From: G963669175 sp964648415
Lineage (GTDB): Bacteria > Electryoneota > Electryoneia > Electryoneales > Electryoneaceae
Direction: 5' to 3'
Assembly (NCBI GenBank): GCA_964648415.1
Contig: CAZYOC010000008.1
Location: 1-36,473, forward strand
DNA: 36,473 bases
Shown: positions 25,015 through 32,337 of the stretch, in pieces
How positions within the stretch are numbered: the first letter of the stretch is position 1
Layout: the number at the start of each line of letters is the position of its first letter
Notes under the pieces: generated by a model
Told to the model about the DNA's origin: nothing
The model's database searches: none
The model's input: the letters and a program-made list of their open reading frames with translations, nothing else
Position numbers and translations under genes: made by a program

Positions 25015-25129
25015 TAGAGTGGTTCTTGCAAAGAATCGAACATACCAAGATTCTTAAGTACTTGTTTATTCTGGATTCCTGCTTTCGCAGGAATGACATC
25101 ATGGGACATTTCATTCGAGAATTACAATA
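25015..25129 (+). repeat. family B MITE, copy 3
   Basis: TAGAGTGGTTCTTGC to GAGAATTACAATA, 115 bp, differing from the 20.7 kb copy at only a handful of positions. It carries the same CCTGCTTTCGCAGG hairpin. Confidence 0.8.
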
Positions 25130-25299
25130 TCAGCGATTCGCGTTACCACCCCCTCTCGCGAGACCCGGAGACACATCATGGAAAAATTTTCTGCTAATGG
25201 TCGTGTTATGTGGCTAAGTTGTTGTTCTTTCTTTGTAGTCATAAGGACTACACGAGAGGCTACAGGCTCCGGAGATGTTGAGGTTTTTCGGTTGAACGT

Positions 25300-25328
25300 T
25301 TGATTTAAAAATATGCGATGTGTATTAT
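25300..25328 (+). promoter_or_regulatory. sigma-70-like promoter of the V4R-like operon
   Basis: TTGATT at 25300-25305 and TATTAT at 25323-25328, exactly 17 bp apart, about 25 bp before the first start codon. The region is strikingly AT-rich against the GC-rich genes. Confidence 0.6.
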
Positions 25329-25357
25329 GTATTGTGCAAGAGAAAAAACGTGTGAGT

Positions 25358-25636
25358 ATGGTACTGACAGACATGCAGATCGTGGATGATTGCCTGGGCG
25401 GCAGCCGTTACTACGACCTCTTTTTTGACCGCCCCTGGCATCGCGACGCCATTCTGGCGTTGCGTGAACGAGGAGAGTTGGATTTTCATCCGGAGTTTGC
25501 CCGCCCGTTCTTCCAGTTCAAGAGTCCGTTGCAATACATCCTCAAAGGTCTGGAAGGAGAGCCGAAATGCCGGCTTATTATTCCGTTATCGAATAAGGAC
25601 ATCATCCTGGAGGAAATTCGCAGCTACTTCCGTTGA
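25358..25636 (+). CDS. small conserved-looking protein, first gene of the V4R-like operon
   Basis: A 92-residue soluble protein I do not recognise. It opens MVLTDMQIVDDCLGG and is rich in charged and aromatic residues (YYDLFFDRPWHRD, GELDFHPEFARPFFQF), ending with a helix (DIILEEIRSYFR). One Cys in the N-terminus and one near the C-terminus. GTG 25352 is an alternative start. It lies just after a good promoter and 49 bp before the next gene on the same strand. Its codon use matches its neighbours, so it is probably real. Confidence 0.65.
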   Translation: MVLTDMQIVDDCLGGSRYYDLFFDRPWHRDAILALRERGELDFHPEFARPFFQFKSPLQYILKGLEGEPKCRLIIPLSNKDIILEEIRSYFR

Positions 25637-25685
25637 CACATGGATAGCAGGTTCCATAGCAGTCACACGTAAGAAAGGAGATGGG

Positions 25686-25877
25686 ATGGGCGCAAAACTG
25701 GAGAAGTACTACGAGTGGGTGGCCAAAGAAGGGGGTTTGGCCATGAAGATGCGGCTGGCCATGAAGACCTCGGTGCCGTCGGACAAGGCCAAGACCATCC
25801 CCGACAGCCCCGACATGGTGGCAAAATTCCAGGCCGCCGCGAAAGAAATCACTGGAAAACAACCCCCGACATTTTAA
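25686..25877 (+). CDS. 63-residue small protein in the V4R-like operon
   Basis: A lysine-rich 63-residue protein (MGAKLEKYYEWVAKEGGLAMKMRLAMKT...), mostly helical, with a PSDKAKTIPDSPD linker and no Cys. The strong AAGGAGATGGG ribosome site and the 10 bp spacing to the next gene support it. No family is recognised; an adaptor or subunit of the neighbours is possible but unproven. Confidence 0.65.
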   Translation: MGAKLEKYYEWVAKEGGLAMKMRLAMKTSVPSDKAKTIPDSPDMVAKFQAAAKEITGKQPPTF

Positions 25878-25887
25878 GGAGTGAGTC

Positions 25888-26424
25888 ATGGCGAAATTCC
25901 TGGAAAACGAGTTGGTGCTGGATGCGCATTACGACGCCAAGCGCTCCCGTCATTACCTCAACGGCCACCTGAGTGTGTTGCACTGCCACCACTACCTGAC
26001 CCTCTATACCCAGTTGGCGGAAGATGTTGAATTTGTCGATGGCCGCAAGCTGCTGGCCGACGTGGCGGAAGACTCCTTCTACCGTGTCCTGAAGGACTAC
26101 TTTGCGAACCACAACCTGACCGAGCTGCACAAGCGGGTCGCCATCGCCGAGCAGTATTTCGGCGCCATGGGCCTGGGCCAGATGAAGGTGAAATTTGTCG
26201 GCCACGAGAGCGGCGAAGTGGAGCTGCTGCATTCTCACCTGGATGAAGGCTGGGTGAAGAAATGGGGCGAAACCGATAAACCGATCAACCATGTGGGTCG
26301 CGGGTACATCGCCGCCATGTTCGCCCTGTTAAACGAGATGCCGCGCGGATCGTATGTGGTCAACGAGGTCCAGAGCCTGGCCCAGGGTGCGGACGTGTCC
26401 ATTTTCAACGTAGTGATGAAGTAA
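25888..26424 (+). CDS. V4R-like protein without the cysteine set
   Basis: A 178-residue soluble protein. The last 75 residues resemble the V4R (4-vinyl reductase/hydrocarbon-binding) fold: VKFVGHESGEVELLHSHLDEG, then INHVGRGYIAAMFALLNEMPRGSYVVNEVQSLAQGADVSIF. At the places where V4R domains and the next protein have Cys, this one has Asn, Val or Ala, so it probably does not bind the metal. Its N-terminus has a distinct Cys33-His34-His35 segment. Length and layout parallel the following gene, so the two look like diverged paralogues that may pair. Ribosome site AAGGAGTGAG; 10 bp gaps to both neighbours. Confidence 0.65.
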   Translation: MAKFLENELVLDAHYDAKRSRHYLNGHLSVLHCHHYLTLYTQLAEDVEFVDGRKLLADVAEDSFYRVLKDYFANHNLTELHKRVAIAEQYFGAMGLGQMKVKFVGHESGEVELLHSHLDEGWVKKWGETDKPINHVGRGYIAAMFALLNEMPRGSYVVNEVQSLAQGADVSIFNVVMK

Positions 26425-26434
26425 GGAGGCCATC

Positions 26435-27037
26435 ATGGCGATAAATCGCGAAAAAGTGATTGCGGAACTGTCTCAACTGAGGGTGCTCAGCAACGATGAA
26501 GGCCTGATCCCCGGCTACAACGTGCTGGTCAACCAGATGCCGGCGTCGTTCTGGAACGGCTTCGGCGACCGTCTCAGCCGCATGGTGCCCTCCGAGCTGC
26601 TGGAGGCCGCAGTGTACCTGCTGGTCAACGCCGCCCATGAATGCGGCTACCACACCGGCTACGGCATCATCAACAGCGACGAGTGGAAAGCGGTGGTGGA
26701 GCCCATGGTGGAGAACACCGAAGATGTCCTCCACGGCGCCTTCGCCGTGTTCACCGCCTGGGGCTGGGCGAAGACGGAAATCGTGGAGCTGGTCCCCGGC
26801 GAAAAGATGGTGGTGCGGGCCTACGATTACTACGAGGCCGACGTCGTGGATTACGGCCACTCCCGGATGTGCAGCGCCTTCATGATCCGTGGCGTCTGCG
26901 CCGGCTTCATGGACCTGGCCTACGGAGGCGACTACGACCCCACCGGCAAGACCAGCTTCGGCACGTTCGTATGCACCCAGACCAAGGGCATCGAATGCGG
27001 CGCCGATTACGGTGAATTTGTGGTGACGAAGTTGTAA
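26435..27037 (+). CDS. V4R-like protein with four conserved-type cysteines
   Basis: A 200-residue soluble protein. The C-terminal half fits the V4R domain: WGWAKTEIVELVPGEKMVVRAYDYYEAD, then MCSAFMIRGVCAGFMDLAYGG and FVCTQTKGIECGADYGEF. Cys146, Cys155, Cys180 and Cys188 follow the usual zinc/cofactor Cys pattern of V4R proteins; His69 and His73 (AHECGYHTG) may add ligands. V4R domains bind small hydrophobic molecules or tetrapyrrole precursors. Last gene of the operon, followed 65 bp later by a strong terminator. The ligand is unknown. Confidence 0.7.
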   Translation: MAINREKVIAELSQLRVLSNDEGLIPGYNVLVNQMPASFWNGFGDRLSRMVPSELLEAAVYLLVNAAHECGYHTGYGIINSDEWKAVVEPMVENTEDVLHGAFAVFTAWGWAKTEIVELVPGEKMVVRAYDYYEADVVDYGHSRMCSAFMIRGVCAGFMDLAYGGDYDPTGKTSFGTFVCTQTKGIECGADYGEFVVTKL

Positions 27038-27102
27038 AGCCCCCGCCACTGATCGGACCTGGGGGTGCCTGACACAGGTTCGATGCCATCAGACGATTGT
27101 GG

Positions 27103-27129
27103 CCCCGCCGGTTCGCCCGGCGGGGTTTA
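27103..27129 (+). terminator. Rho-independent terminator of the V4R-like operon
   Basis: CCCCGCCGG, loop TTCGC, CCGGCGGGG (27103-27125) and then TTTA. A 9 bp all-GC stem 65 bp after the last gene. Confidence 0.85.
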
Positions 27130-27393
27130 TGTCACTCACTCGCCGGGTGAAGCGTTTTACCACCTCTGAACCATATCCGCCCCGGGCGGCGATGGACCGC
27201 AACACCAAACAGGTTTCATCGTTGTGGGCCATAAGAAGTCCTGCCGCTCACGACAAACTGCCCGGGGCAAATTGTCGTCAATACAACTCGAACTGATTCG
27301 TGTACTCTGCGCATCCCCGCCCCCTTGCGCTTCCCCCACAGATGCCGTAACCTCGCTCCACCGAAACACTGCACGAACACGAAGGTCCTTGCC
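27130..27393. other. tyrS upstream region with family A copy 9
   Basis: No gene. It contains family A copy 9 (27179-27272) and, after it, about 120 bp of leader ahead of tyrS. I looked for a T-box (specifier stem, TGGNACCGCG box) and saw none. Confidence 0.55.
27179..27272 (+). repeat. family A repeat, copy 9
   Basis: Left end CCGCCCCGGGCGGCGATGG and right end CACGACAAACTGCCCGGGGC, with the CATCGTTGTGGGCCAT core. It lies about 120 bp ahead of the tyrS start. Confidence 0.7.
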
Positions 27394-28734
27394 ATGGAAA
27401 ATGTCTTCGACATCCTGAAAGAACGCGGGTTCATCGAACAATGCACCGACGAAGAGGGCGTCCGCGCGCTTGTTGATCAGCCACAGGCGGTCTACTGCGG
27501 GTTCGATCCCACCGCCGACAGCCTGCACCTGGGCAGCCTGATCCCGGTGCTGGGCTTGATGCACTTCCACCGCACCGGCCACCAGGTGATCGCCCTGCTG
27601 GGCGGCGCCACCGGCATGATCGGCGACCCCTCCGGCAAGGACCAGGAACGCTCCTTCCTCGATGAAGACGCCCTCCGCGCCAACGTGGAAGGCCAACGCC
27701 GGCAGCTCGCCAGACTGCTGCCCGCTGAGGATGACGGCGACCGGAAAGGCGTCCGCTTCGTCGACAACTACGACTGGACCAAAGACATCTCGCTGATCCA
27801 GTACCTCCGGCTGTACGGCAAGCACTTCAGCGTGAACGTCATGATGAACAAGGAAAGCGTGCGCCGCCGTCTCGAAGACCGTAACCAGGGCATCAGCTAC
27901 ACCGAGTTCAGCTACCAGTGCCTGCAGGCGATTGACTTTTTGCAGCTCAACGCTCGCCAGGGCTGCCGGCTCCAGGTGGGCGGCGGCGACCAGTGGGGCA
28001 ACATCACCGCCGGCATCGACCTGATCCGCCGTTTCCACGCCGATGACACCCTGTGGAACGCGATCAGCACCGAGGTCGGCGGTTCCGACACGAAACGCGG
28101 GGAGCAGTGTTACGGCGCCACGTTCCCGCTCCTGACCTCCGCCGACGGAAAGAAATTCGGCAAGAGCGAAAAGGGAGCCGTCTTCCTCGACCCCGAAAAG
28201 ACCAGTGTCTGGGACTTCTACCAGTATCTTGTCCGGCGCGAGGACAGCGAAGTGATCAAACTGCTGAAGCTGTTCACGTTCCTGCCGATGGACGAGATCG
28301 CGGAGCTGGAAACGCAGGTCAGCGAGCACCCGGAACGGCGTGAGGCGCAGAAACGGCTGGCGTGGGAAGTCACCGCCCTGATTCACGGCCCGGACCAGGC
28401 GGACAAGATGAAGCTGGGTGCAGAGGCGCTCTACGCGGGCGAACTGGCGAAACTGGACGGCGACCTGGTGCGTCAGATCTTCGCCGCCGCCCCGCAGCAC
28501 GAGGTCGCTACCGCCGCGCTGAAGCAAGGCGTGTCGCTGGTGGACCTGGCGGTGGCGGGCGGCCTGTTGAAGAGCAAGGGCGAAGCCAAACGCATGCTGA
28601 AACAGGGCGCGCTGTATGTCAACAACGATCGCCAGAAGGAAGACCGCACGCTGACCGACAAGGATCTGCCGCCCTCGCACACGATCATCCTGCGCAAAGG
28701 CAAGAAGGACTACCTGGTGGTGAAGGCCCTGTAG
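27394..28734 (+). CDS. tyrS: tyrosyl-tRNA synthetase
   Basis: A 446-residue class I tRNA synthetase that charges tRNA-Tyr. The HIGH-type motif is HLGS at 45-48 (GFDPTADSLHLGSLIPVL), the tyrosine pocket includes the QGISYTEFSYQCLQAIDF and QVGGGDQWGNI blocks, and the KMSKS-type loop is KFGKS at 254-258. The C-terminal S4-like RNA-binding domain is SLVDLAVAGGLLKSKGEAKRMLKQGALYVNN. Length and order are those of standard bacterial TyrRS. The start at 27394 has GAAGG upstream. Single copy in the window; ordinary housekeeping gene. Confidence 0.97.
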   Translation: MENVFDILKERGFIEQCTDEEGVRALVDQPQAVYCGFDPTADSLHLGSLIPVLGLMHFHRTGHQVIALLGGATGMIGDPSGKDQERSFLDEDALRANVEGQRRQLARLLPAEDDGDRKGVRFVDNYDWTKDISLIQYLRLYGKHFSVNVMMNKESVRRRLEDRNQGISYTEFSYQCLQAIDFLQLNARQGCRLQVGGGDQWGNITAGIDLIRRFHADDTLWNAISTEVGGSDTKRGEQCYGATFPLLTSADGKKFGKSEKGAVFLDPEKTSVWDFYQYLVRREDSEVIKLLKLFTFLPMDEIAELETQVSEHPERREAQKRLAWEVTALIHGPDQADKMKLGAEALYAGELAKLDGDLVRQIFAAAPQHEVATAALKQGVSLVDLAVAGGLLKSKGEAKRMLKQGALYVNNDRQKEDRTLTDKDLPPSHTIILRKGKKDYLVVKAL

Positions 28735-28956
28735 GACCGACATGCCCGGGACAGGGGGGTAGGCAGGAATGGTTTTGATCCCATTCCCGCCCCCCTCCGA
28801 ACCGTGCGTGCGGATCTCCCGCACACGCCTGTCCGGGAGCCAACTGGCGAAGTGTAAAACCGACACCCTCGTCGGTCAGATTGCGCACCATCCTCTCGCC
28901 TGGTTCACGCTGCGGAGAAGGAAGCAGTCCCCTTTTCCCGCCAGCGGAAAACATCG
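28735..28956. other. intergenic region with hairpin remnants, possibly from a group II intron
   Basis: On the minus strand 28836-28740 contains GTGTGCGGGAGATCCGCACG, then CACGGTTCGGAGGGGGGC, the hairpin GGAATGG/CCATTCC and TGCCTACCCC. This succession resembles the stem that follows the reverse-transcriptase gene in many bacterial group II introns. There is no intron reading frame, no domain V that I can identify, and no 5' end, so at best it is a scar. Also here: the hairpin ACCGAC-ACCCTC-GTCGGT (28859-28876) and a worn family C end (28916-28938). Confidence 0.35.
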
Positions 28957-29937
28957 CTATTTCAATCCCCACACCCGGATGGTCTGGTCCCTGCTGCAGC
29001 TCACCACCCAGCGGCCGTCGCCGGATACCGCCAGGTCGGTCACCTGGTCCTCGTGGCCGTCCAGCGCGCCGGCGATCTCGGCGGTCTGAAGATCCCACAG
29101 CATGATCACGCGGTCTTCGCCCGCGCTCAGCAGGATACGGCCCTCGGGCGCAAACGCCACCGCTCGCACCCAGCCGCGGGTATGGTCAAAGCGATTCCGC
29201 ACGGTGCCCGTTTCCGCGTTCCACACCCACACATCCGCCGCGTCGGTCCCTGTGGCGATCTGTAACCCGTCCGGGCTGTACGCCACCGCCTTGGGAGCCA
29301 GGTTGTCCTGGCTGAAGCTGGACAGTTCCCTGCCGGTGCTGGTGTGCCAGACCTTGACCCGGGAATCGTTGCCGCCGGTGGCCAGGAAGGTCCCGTCGGA
29401 GCTGAACGCCAGCCCGTTGACATGCCCGACGTCGTGCCCTTTCAGCACATGCAGAGGCTCAAAGGTCTTCGTGTCCCACAGGATCACACGGGCGTCCCAG
29501 CTACCGGTCGCCAGCAGGCTGCCGTCGGGGCTGAACGCCACCTCCGCGACATCGTCCTGATGGTTCGTCAGAGTCGCCACTTTTGTACGCCGGTTCATAT
29601 CCCAGATAACTACCCGGTCATCGTCGGAAGCGCCGGCCAGCAAGTCGCCGTCGGGGCTGAACGCCAGCGCGTTAACCCAATCGCTGTGTTCCCGCCACAC
29701 CCATTGACGTTCGCCCTCGGGAAACGAGAACATCTGCACCGAACCGTCATCGCAGCCGGCGGCCAGGAGGTCGCCCTCGGGATGTAACGCCACCGAGAGG
29801 GCGTAACGCGGCGCCAGGCGGATCACCTGTTGCTGGCTGAGAGCCTTGGGATCTGTGGACAAGGTCACCTGCTGCCGGGCACAGCCCGCCAACAACAGCA
29901 ACAAGAAGAAAACAAATGCATTACCGTATTTAAACAC
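28957..29937 (-). CDS. WD40 beta-propeller lipoprotein
   Basis: A 326-residue secreted protein. A short lipoprotein signal ends LLLLLAGC (Cys19). Seven WD40 repeats follow, each with a [AS]PDG or similar turn and a WD/VW close: HPEGDLLAAGCDDGSVQMF, SPDGDLLAGASDDDRVVIWD, SPDGSLLATGSWDARVILWD, SSDGTFLATGGNDSRVKVWH, SPDGLQIATGTDAADVWVWN, APEGRILLSAGEDRVIMLWD and SGDGRWVVSCSRDQTIRVWG. That gives a single seven-bladed propeller, a binding scaffold with no catalytic residues seen. GTG 29937 is chosen because GAGG lies 6 bp upstream and it restores the signal peptide. It is 91 bp after the DUF2064 gene on the same strand. Confidence 0.9.
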   Translation of the reverse strand: MFKYGNAFVFFLLLLLAGCARQQVTLSTDPKALSQQQVIRLAPRYALSVALHPEGDLLAAGCDDGSVQMFSFPEGERQWVWREHSDWVNALAFSPDGDLLAGASDDDRVVIWDMNRRTKVATLTNHQDDVAEVAFSPDGSLLATGSWDARVILWDTKTFEPLHVLKGHDVGHVNGLAFSSDGTFLATGGNDSRVKVWHTSTGRELSSFSQDNLAPKAVAYSPDGLQIATGTDAADVWVWNAETGTVRNRFDHTRGWVRAVAFAPEGRILLSAGEDRVIMLWDLQTAEIAGALDGHEDQVTDLAVSGDGRWVVSCSRDQTIRVWGLK

Positions 29938-30028
29938 TGTATCCTCAAGGGTTTGTTTTCTGAAACCATATTGCTTGGTTGGTAAGGTACGGCGGGAAGG
30001 AGTGAGATGCCAACCCCGATGAAAACTC

Positions 30029-30634
30029 TTAACCGTGCTTGCCCCGGACCTGCGTGCGCCGCCAGTCCTCGTGTGTGATGATGTCGTGCTTGACGTCCAG
30101 CAGCTCAACGCTCAACCCTTCCTGACGAGCCGCCTGGATGGCGAAACTCAACCACTCGCGGCGCGGCGGATCGTCTTCCGGAAACAGGGAGGGGACGAAC
30201 CGGCGGGCGGCGAGCAGATAATACCCGCCGGAGGTCGCCGGTCCCAGCACCAGATCCGCCTGATCGAGGCGACGGTAGGCTTCGACCACGTCCTCCGCGC
30301 TCAACGCCGGAGTCGTCACCTCCAGCAGAGCCGCGCGTTCCACCCCCGGCGCGAGAATCCGGTTGAGCACGCGCGCATACCGCACCGGCGCGGCGGCGGT
30401 CGGCTGAATCATGTACCGGTGCGGCCTGAAGAAGTCATCATGCACCGGCTGTTTAGACCAGGCGATGGAGGGAGCAATGGCGCCGGGAAGCTGCCACAAC
30501 ACCTCAGCGGTGCGCCGCAGCAGATTACGGTAGATTTTCAACGCGGCGGCGTCTCCGGCCTCTTCCGCCAACCGGGGAAGCACCTCGCCTAAAACCGCGG
30601 GTGCGGCCATCACCGCCAGACGATACTCGCTCAT
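30029..30634 (-). CDS. DUF2064/TIGR04282-type glycosyltransferase-like protein
   Basis: A 201-residue GT-A-fold protein of the DUF2064 class (putative glycosyl/nucleotidyl transferase). The core is present: ALLEVTTPALSAEDVVEAYRRLDQADLVLGPATSGGYYLLA near 103-143. In typical members the first block reads GxDxPxL with a metal-binding Asp; here it reads EVTTPAL without Asp, so activity is doubtful. An N-terminal MSEYRLAVMAAP sheet start matches the family more loosely than usual. ATG start at 30634. Together with the WD40 gene it forms a probable two-gene minus-strand unit, divergent from cobO. Confidence 0.72.
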   Translation of the reverse strand: MSEYRLAVMAAPAVLGEVLPRLAEEAGDAAALKIYRNLLRRTAEVLWQLPGAIAPSIAWSKQPVHDDFFRPHRYMIQPTAAAPVRYARVLNRILAPGVERAALLEVTTPALSAEDVVEAYRRLDQADLVLGPATSGGYYLLAARRFVPSLFPEDDPPRREWLSFAIQAARQEGLSVELLDVKHDIITHEDWRRTQVRGKHG

Positions 30635-30821
30635 CCTTTTACCCTGTCATCCTGTGTGTCTGCGTTCACAGTATTTGATACGACAGGTTCCGGGGAAAAG
30701 CAACACCGGGAGCGGTATCGCGAGGGTCTGCCGTTTTCACGCCCTATATTGCAAACTGACGGCGTCGCAGTCAATGGTGACCGCATACCGATACAATTCG
30801 GAAAGCGGGAAGGAGGCGAGC

Positions 30822-31364
30822 ATGGCGGATACCGATACCCCGCAGGGCTTTGTACAGATCTACACCGGCAACGGGAAGGGCAAGTCGACCGCCGCCTATG
30901 GCCTGGCGTTGCGCGCCGCCGGGGCCGGCAAGAAAACCCTCCTGATCCAGCTTATGAAGGCCACATACCCCTACAGCGAGCTGAACGTATTCGCGCGCCT
31001 CACCGAGTGGATTACCGTAAAGCGGTACGGGAGCGACGAGTTCGTGTTGGAACAACGGCCCGCCACTGACCGTGAGATAGAGCCCGGACGGGAGGCGTTG
31101 CAACGGGTGGTGAGAGCCTTCGAGGAACGCTCCCACGATCTGGTGATCCTCGACGAGGTCTGTGTGGCGGTTCATTTCGGCTTGCTGGAGGCTGACGACC
31201 TGCTCCCGATCTTCGCCGCACGGCCCGGAGGGGTTGAACTTGTCCTGACAGGGCGTTATTGTCCGGATGAGTGGCTCGAATATGCGGATCTCGTCACAGA
31301 AATGCGAGAAGTCAAGCATTATTATACCCGGGGCGTCTTGTCGCGTCCGGGGTTTGATTCCTGA
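30822..31364 (+). CDS. cobO: cob(I)alamin adenosyltransferase, CobO/BtuR type
   Basis: A 180-residue ATP:corrinoid adenosyltransferase that transfers the 5'-deoxyadenosyl group from ATP to reduced cobalamin. The P-loop is TGNGKGKSTAAYGLALRA (Walker A, 15-28), followed by the LIQLMKA segment, the Walker B-like DLVILDEVCVAVHFGLL and the C-terminal LVLTGRYCPDEW, LVTEMREVKHYYTRGV. Standard length. The ATG at 30822 has an exemplary AAGGAGG. No other cobalamin genes are adjacent. The divergently placed DUF2064 gene is 187 bp away. Confidence 0.95.
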   Translation: MADTDTPQGFVQIYTGNGKGKSTAAYGLALRAAGAGKKTLLIQLMKATYPYSELNVFARLTEWITVKRYGSDEFVLEQRPATDREIEPGREALQRVVRAFEERSHDLVILDEVCVAVHFGLLEADDLLPIFAARPGGVELVLTGRYCPDEWLEYADLVTEMREVKHYYTRGVLSRPGFDS

Positions 31365-31399
31365 CACAGAGTGAACGGTAACAACATATTGAGGTGATT

Positions 31400-32035
31400 G
31401 TGCGTAGAACAGCAGGAGTGTGGGTGTTGGCGATGCTGATCGGTTTGCTGGGGCTTTCAGCCTCGGCTCAGATGCAGCAGGGCCAGCAACAGATGAGTGA
31501 AGAAGACATGCAGGCCATGATGCAACAGATGGCCCAACAGATGCAGCCGGTCAGCTCGGGCGAGTACGAGAACACTGACCTGGGCTTCGGCGTCCTGGTG
31601 CCCGAGGGGTATTCGGGGATGCAGGTGCAGCAGGCGCTGACCGTGGTCGAAGGCGACATCCAGCAGATGATGACCCAGCAGGGCGATCCGCCCTATTCCT
31701 TCTCCGTGATCGCCGCGCCCAAGGACCCCAGCGGCCCCGCCTCGGTGCAAGCGGCCGACCTGGACGAGGTCGCGAACCAGATCGCCGCCAGTGTCGCCAG
31801 CCAGCCAAATGTCCAGCAGGAGATTGTCAGCCAGAAAAAGACCGAAGTCAACGGCGAACCCTGCTTGCATATGGTCATCAATATTGATGTGGAGGGCAGC
31901 GAGCTGCAGACGCAGAACTACATCTTCATAACCGATGCAAAGGTGTTTTACGTTTCGTATACCTACATGCGGAACAAGACCGAGCAGTACGCCGGCCGGA
32001 TCGCGGATCACGTACTGACCTTCCGCATCCTTTAA
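31400..32035 (+). CDS. secreted protein, possibly PsbP/DcrB-like fold
   Basis: A 211-residue exported protein. Signal peptide 1-23 (VWVLAMLIGLLGLSASAQ), then a Gln/Met-rich low-complexity stretch (about 24-50: QQGQQQMSEEDMQAMMQQMA), then a compact domain starting YENTDLGFGVLVPEGYSGM and ending TYMRNKTEQYAGRIADHVLTFRIL. The pattern, polar strand, KKTEVNGEPCLHMVINI and a C-terminal strand-helix pair, resembles PsbP/DcrB-like lipid- or protein-binding domains, a tentative call. The start is GTG 31400, with GAGGTGATT 5 bp upstream; a second GTG lies 6 bp before. Confidence 0.75.
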   Translation: MRRTAGVWVLAMLIGLLGLSASAQMQQGQQQMSEEDMQAMMQQMAQQMQPVSSGEYENTDLGFGVLVPEGYSGMQVQQALTVVEGDIQQMMTQQGDPPYSFSVIAAPKDPSGPASVQAADLDEVANQIAASVASQPNVQQEIVSQKKTEVNGEPCLHMVINIDVEGSELQTQNYIFITDAKVFYVSYTYMRNKTEQYAGRIADHVLTFRIL

Positions 32036-32064
32036 AAAGTGGACCGTCTCACGTGCTGTGAACG

Positions 32065-32186
32065 GTATTTGCCCGGGACAACCTGGCGTGAAACCCGACA
32101 GTGAACAGTCGGGCCAAACAGCCTCCCGACGATGAACCCAAACGGGTGGCGTAGCCATGGACGGTTCATCGCCGCCCGGGTTTAAA
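32065..32186 (-). repeat. family A repeat, copy 10
   Basis: Begins GTATTTGCCCGGGACAACC and ends TCGCCGCCCGGGTTTAAA, about 122 bp, reverse orientation. It is about 30 bp past the preceding CDS and about 32 bp from copy 11. Confidence 0.65.
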
Positions 32187-32217
32187 CTAAAAGTCGGCAA
32201 GCAGATACAGTCGTTAT

Positions 32218-32337
32218 ATAAACCCGGGCAGCGATCAGCGGATCATGCAAAACATCCGTGGGTCGTTCATGGTGCTGGTGGGTAGATATCCGACGGCCTG
32301 CCTCAAGCTGCCCGGGGCAAATACCATCGAATTTCTA
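32218..32337 (+). repeat. family A repeat, copy 11 (twin of copy 5)
   Basis: AAACCCGGGCAGCGATCAGC to AGCTGCCCGGGGCAAATACC and ATCGAATTTCTA. It matches copy 5 at 14.6 kb, reverse strand, with about three differences in 117 bp, so it is recently dispersed or kept similar. Confidence 0.85.

Larger units (their letters stand above)
24736..25351. other. divergent intergenic region with a MITE
   Basis: About 615 bp between the XRE-cupin gene (-) and the V4R-like operon (+). It contains family B copy 3 (25015-25129) and the operon promoter (25300-25328). No gene is convincing. Confidence 0.65.

Noticed and set aside
14706..25129. tRNA-like AGAATCGAAC motif in the family B copies
   Set aside because: It is one part of a repeated MITE; no cloverleaf can be drawn around it.
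27273..27393. T-box leader for tyrS
   Set aside because: No specifier stem or TGG-box antiterminator, and no terminator hairpin before the start.
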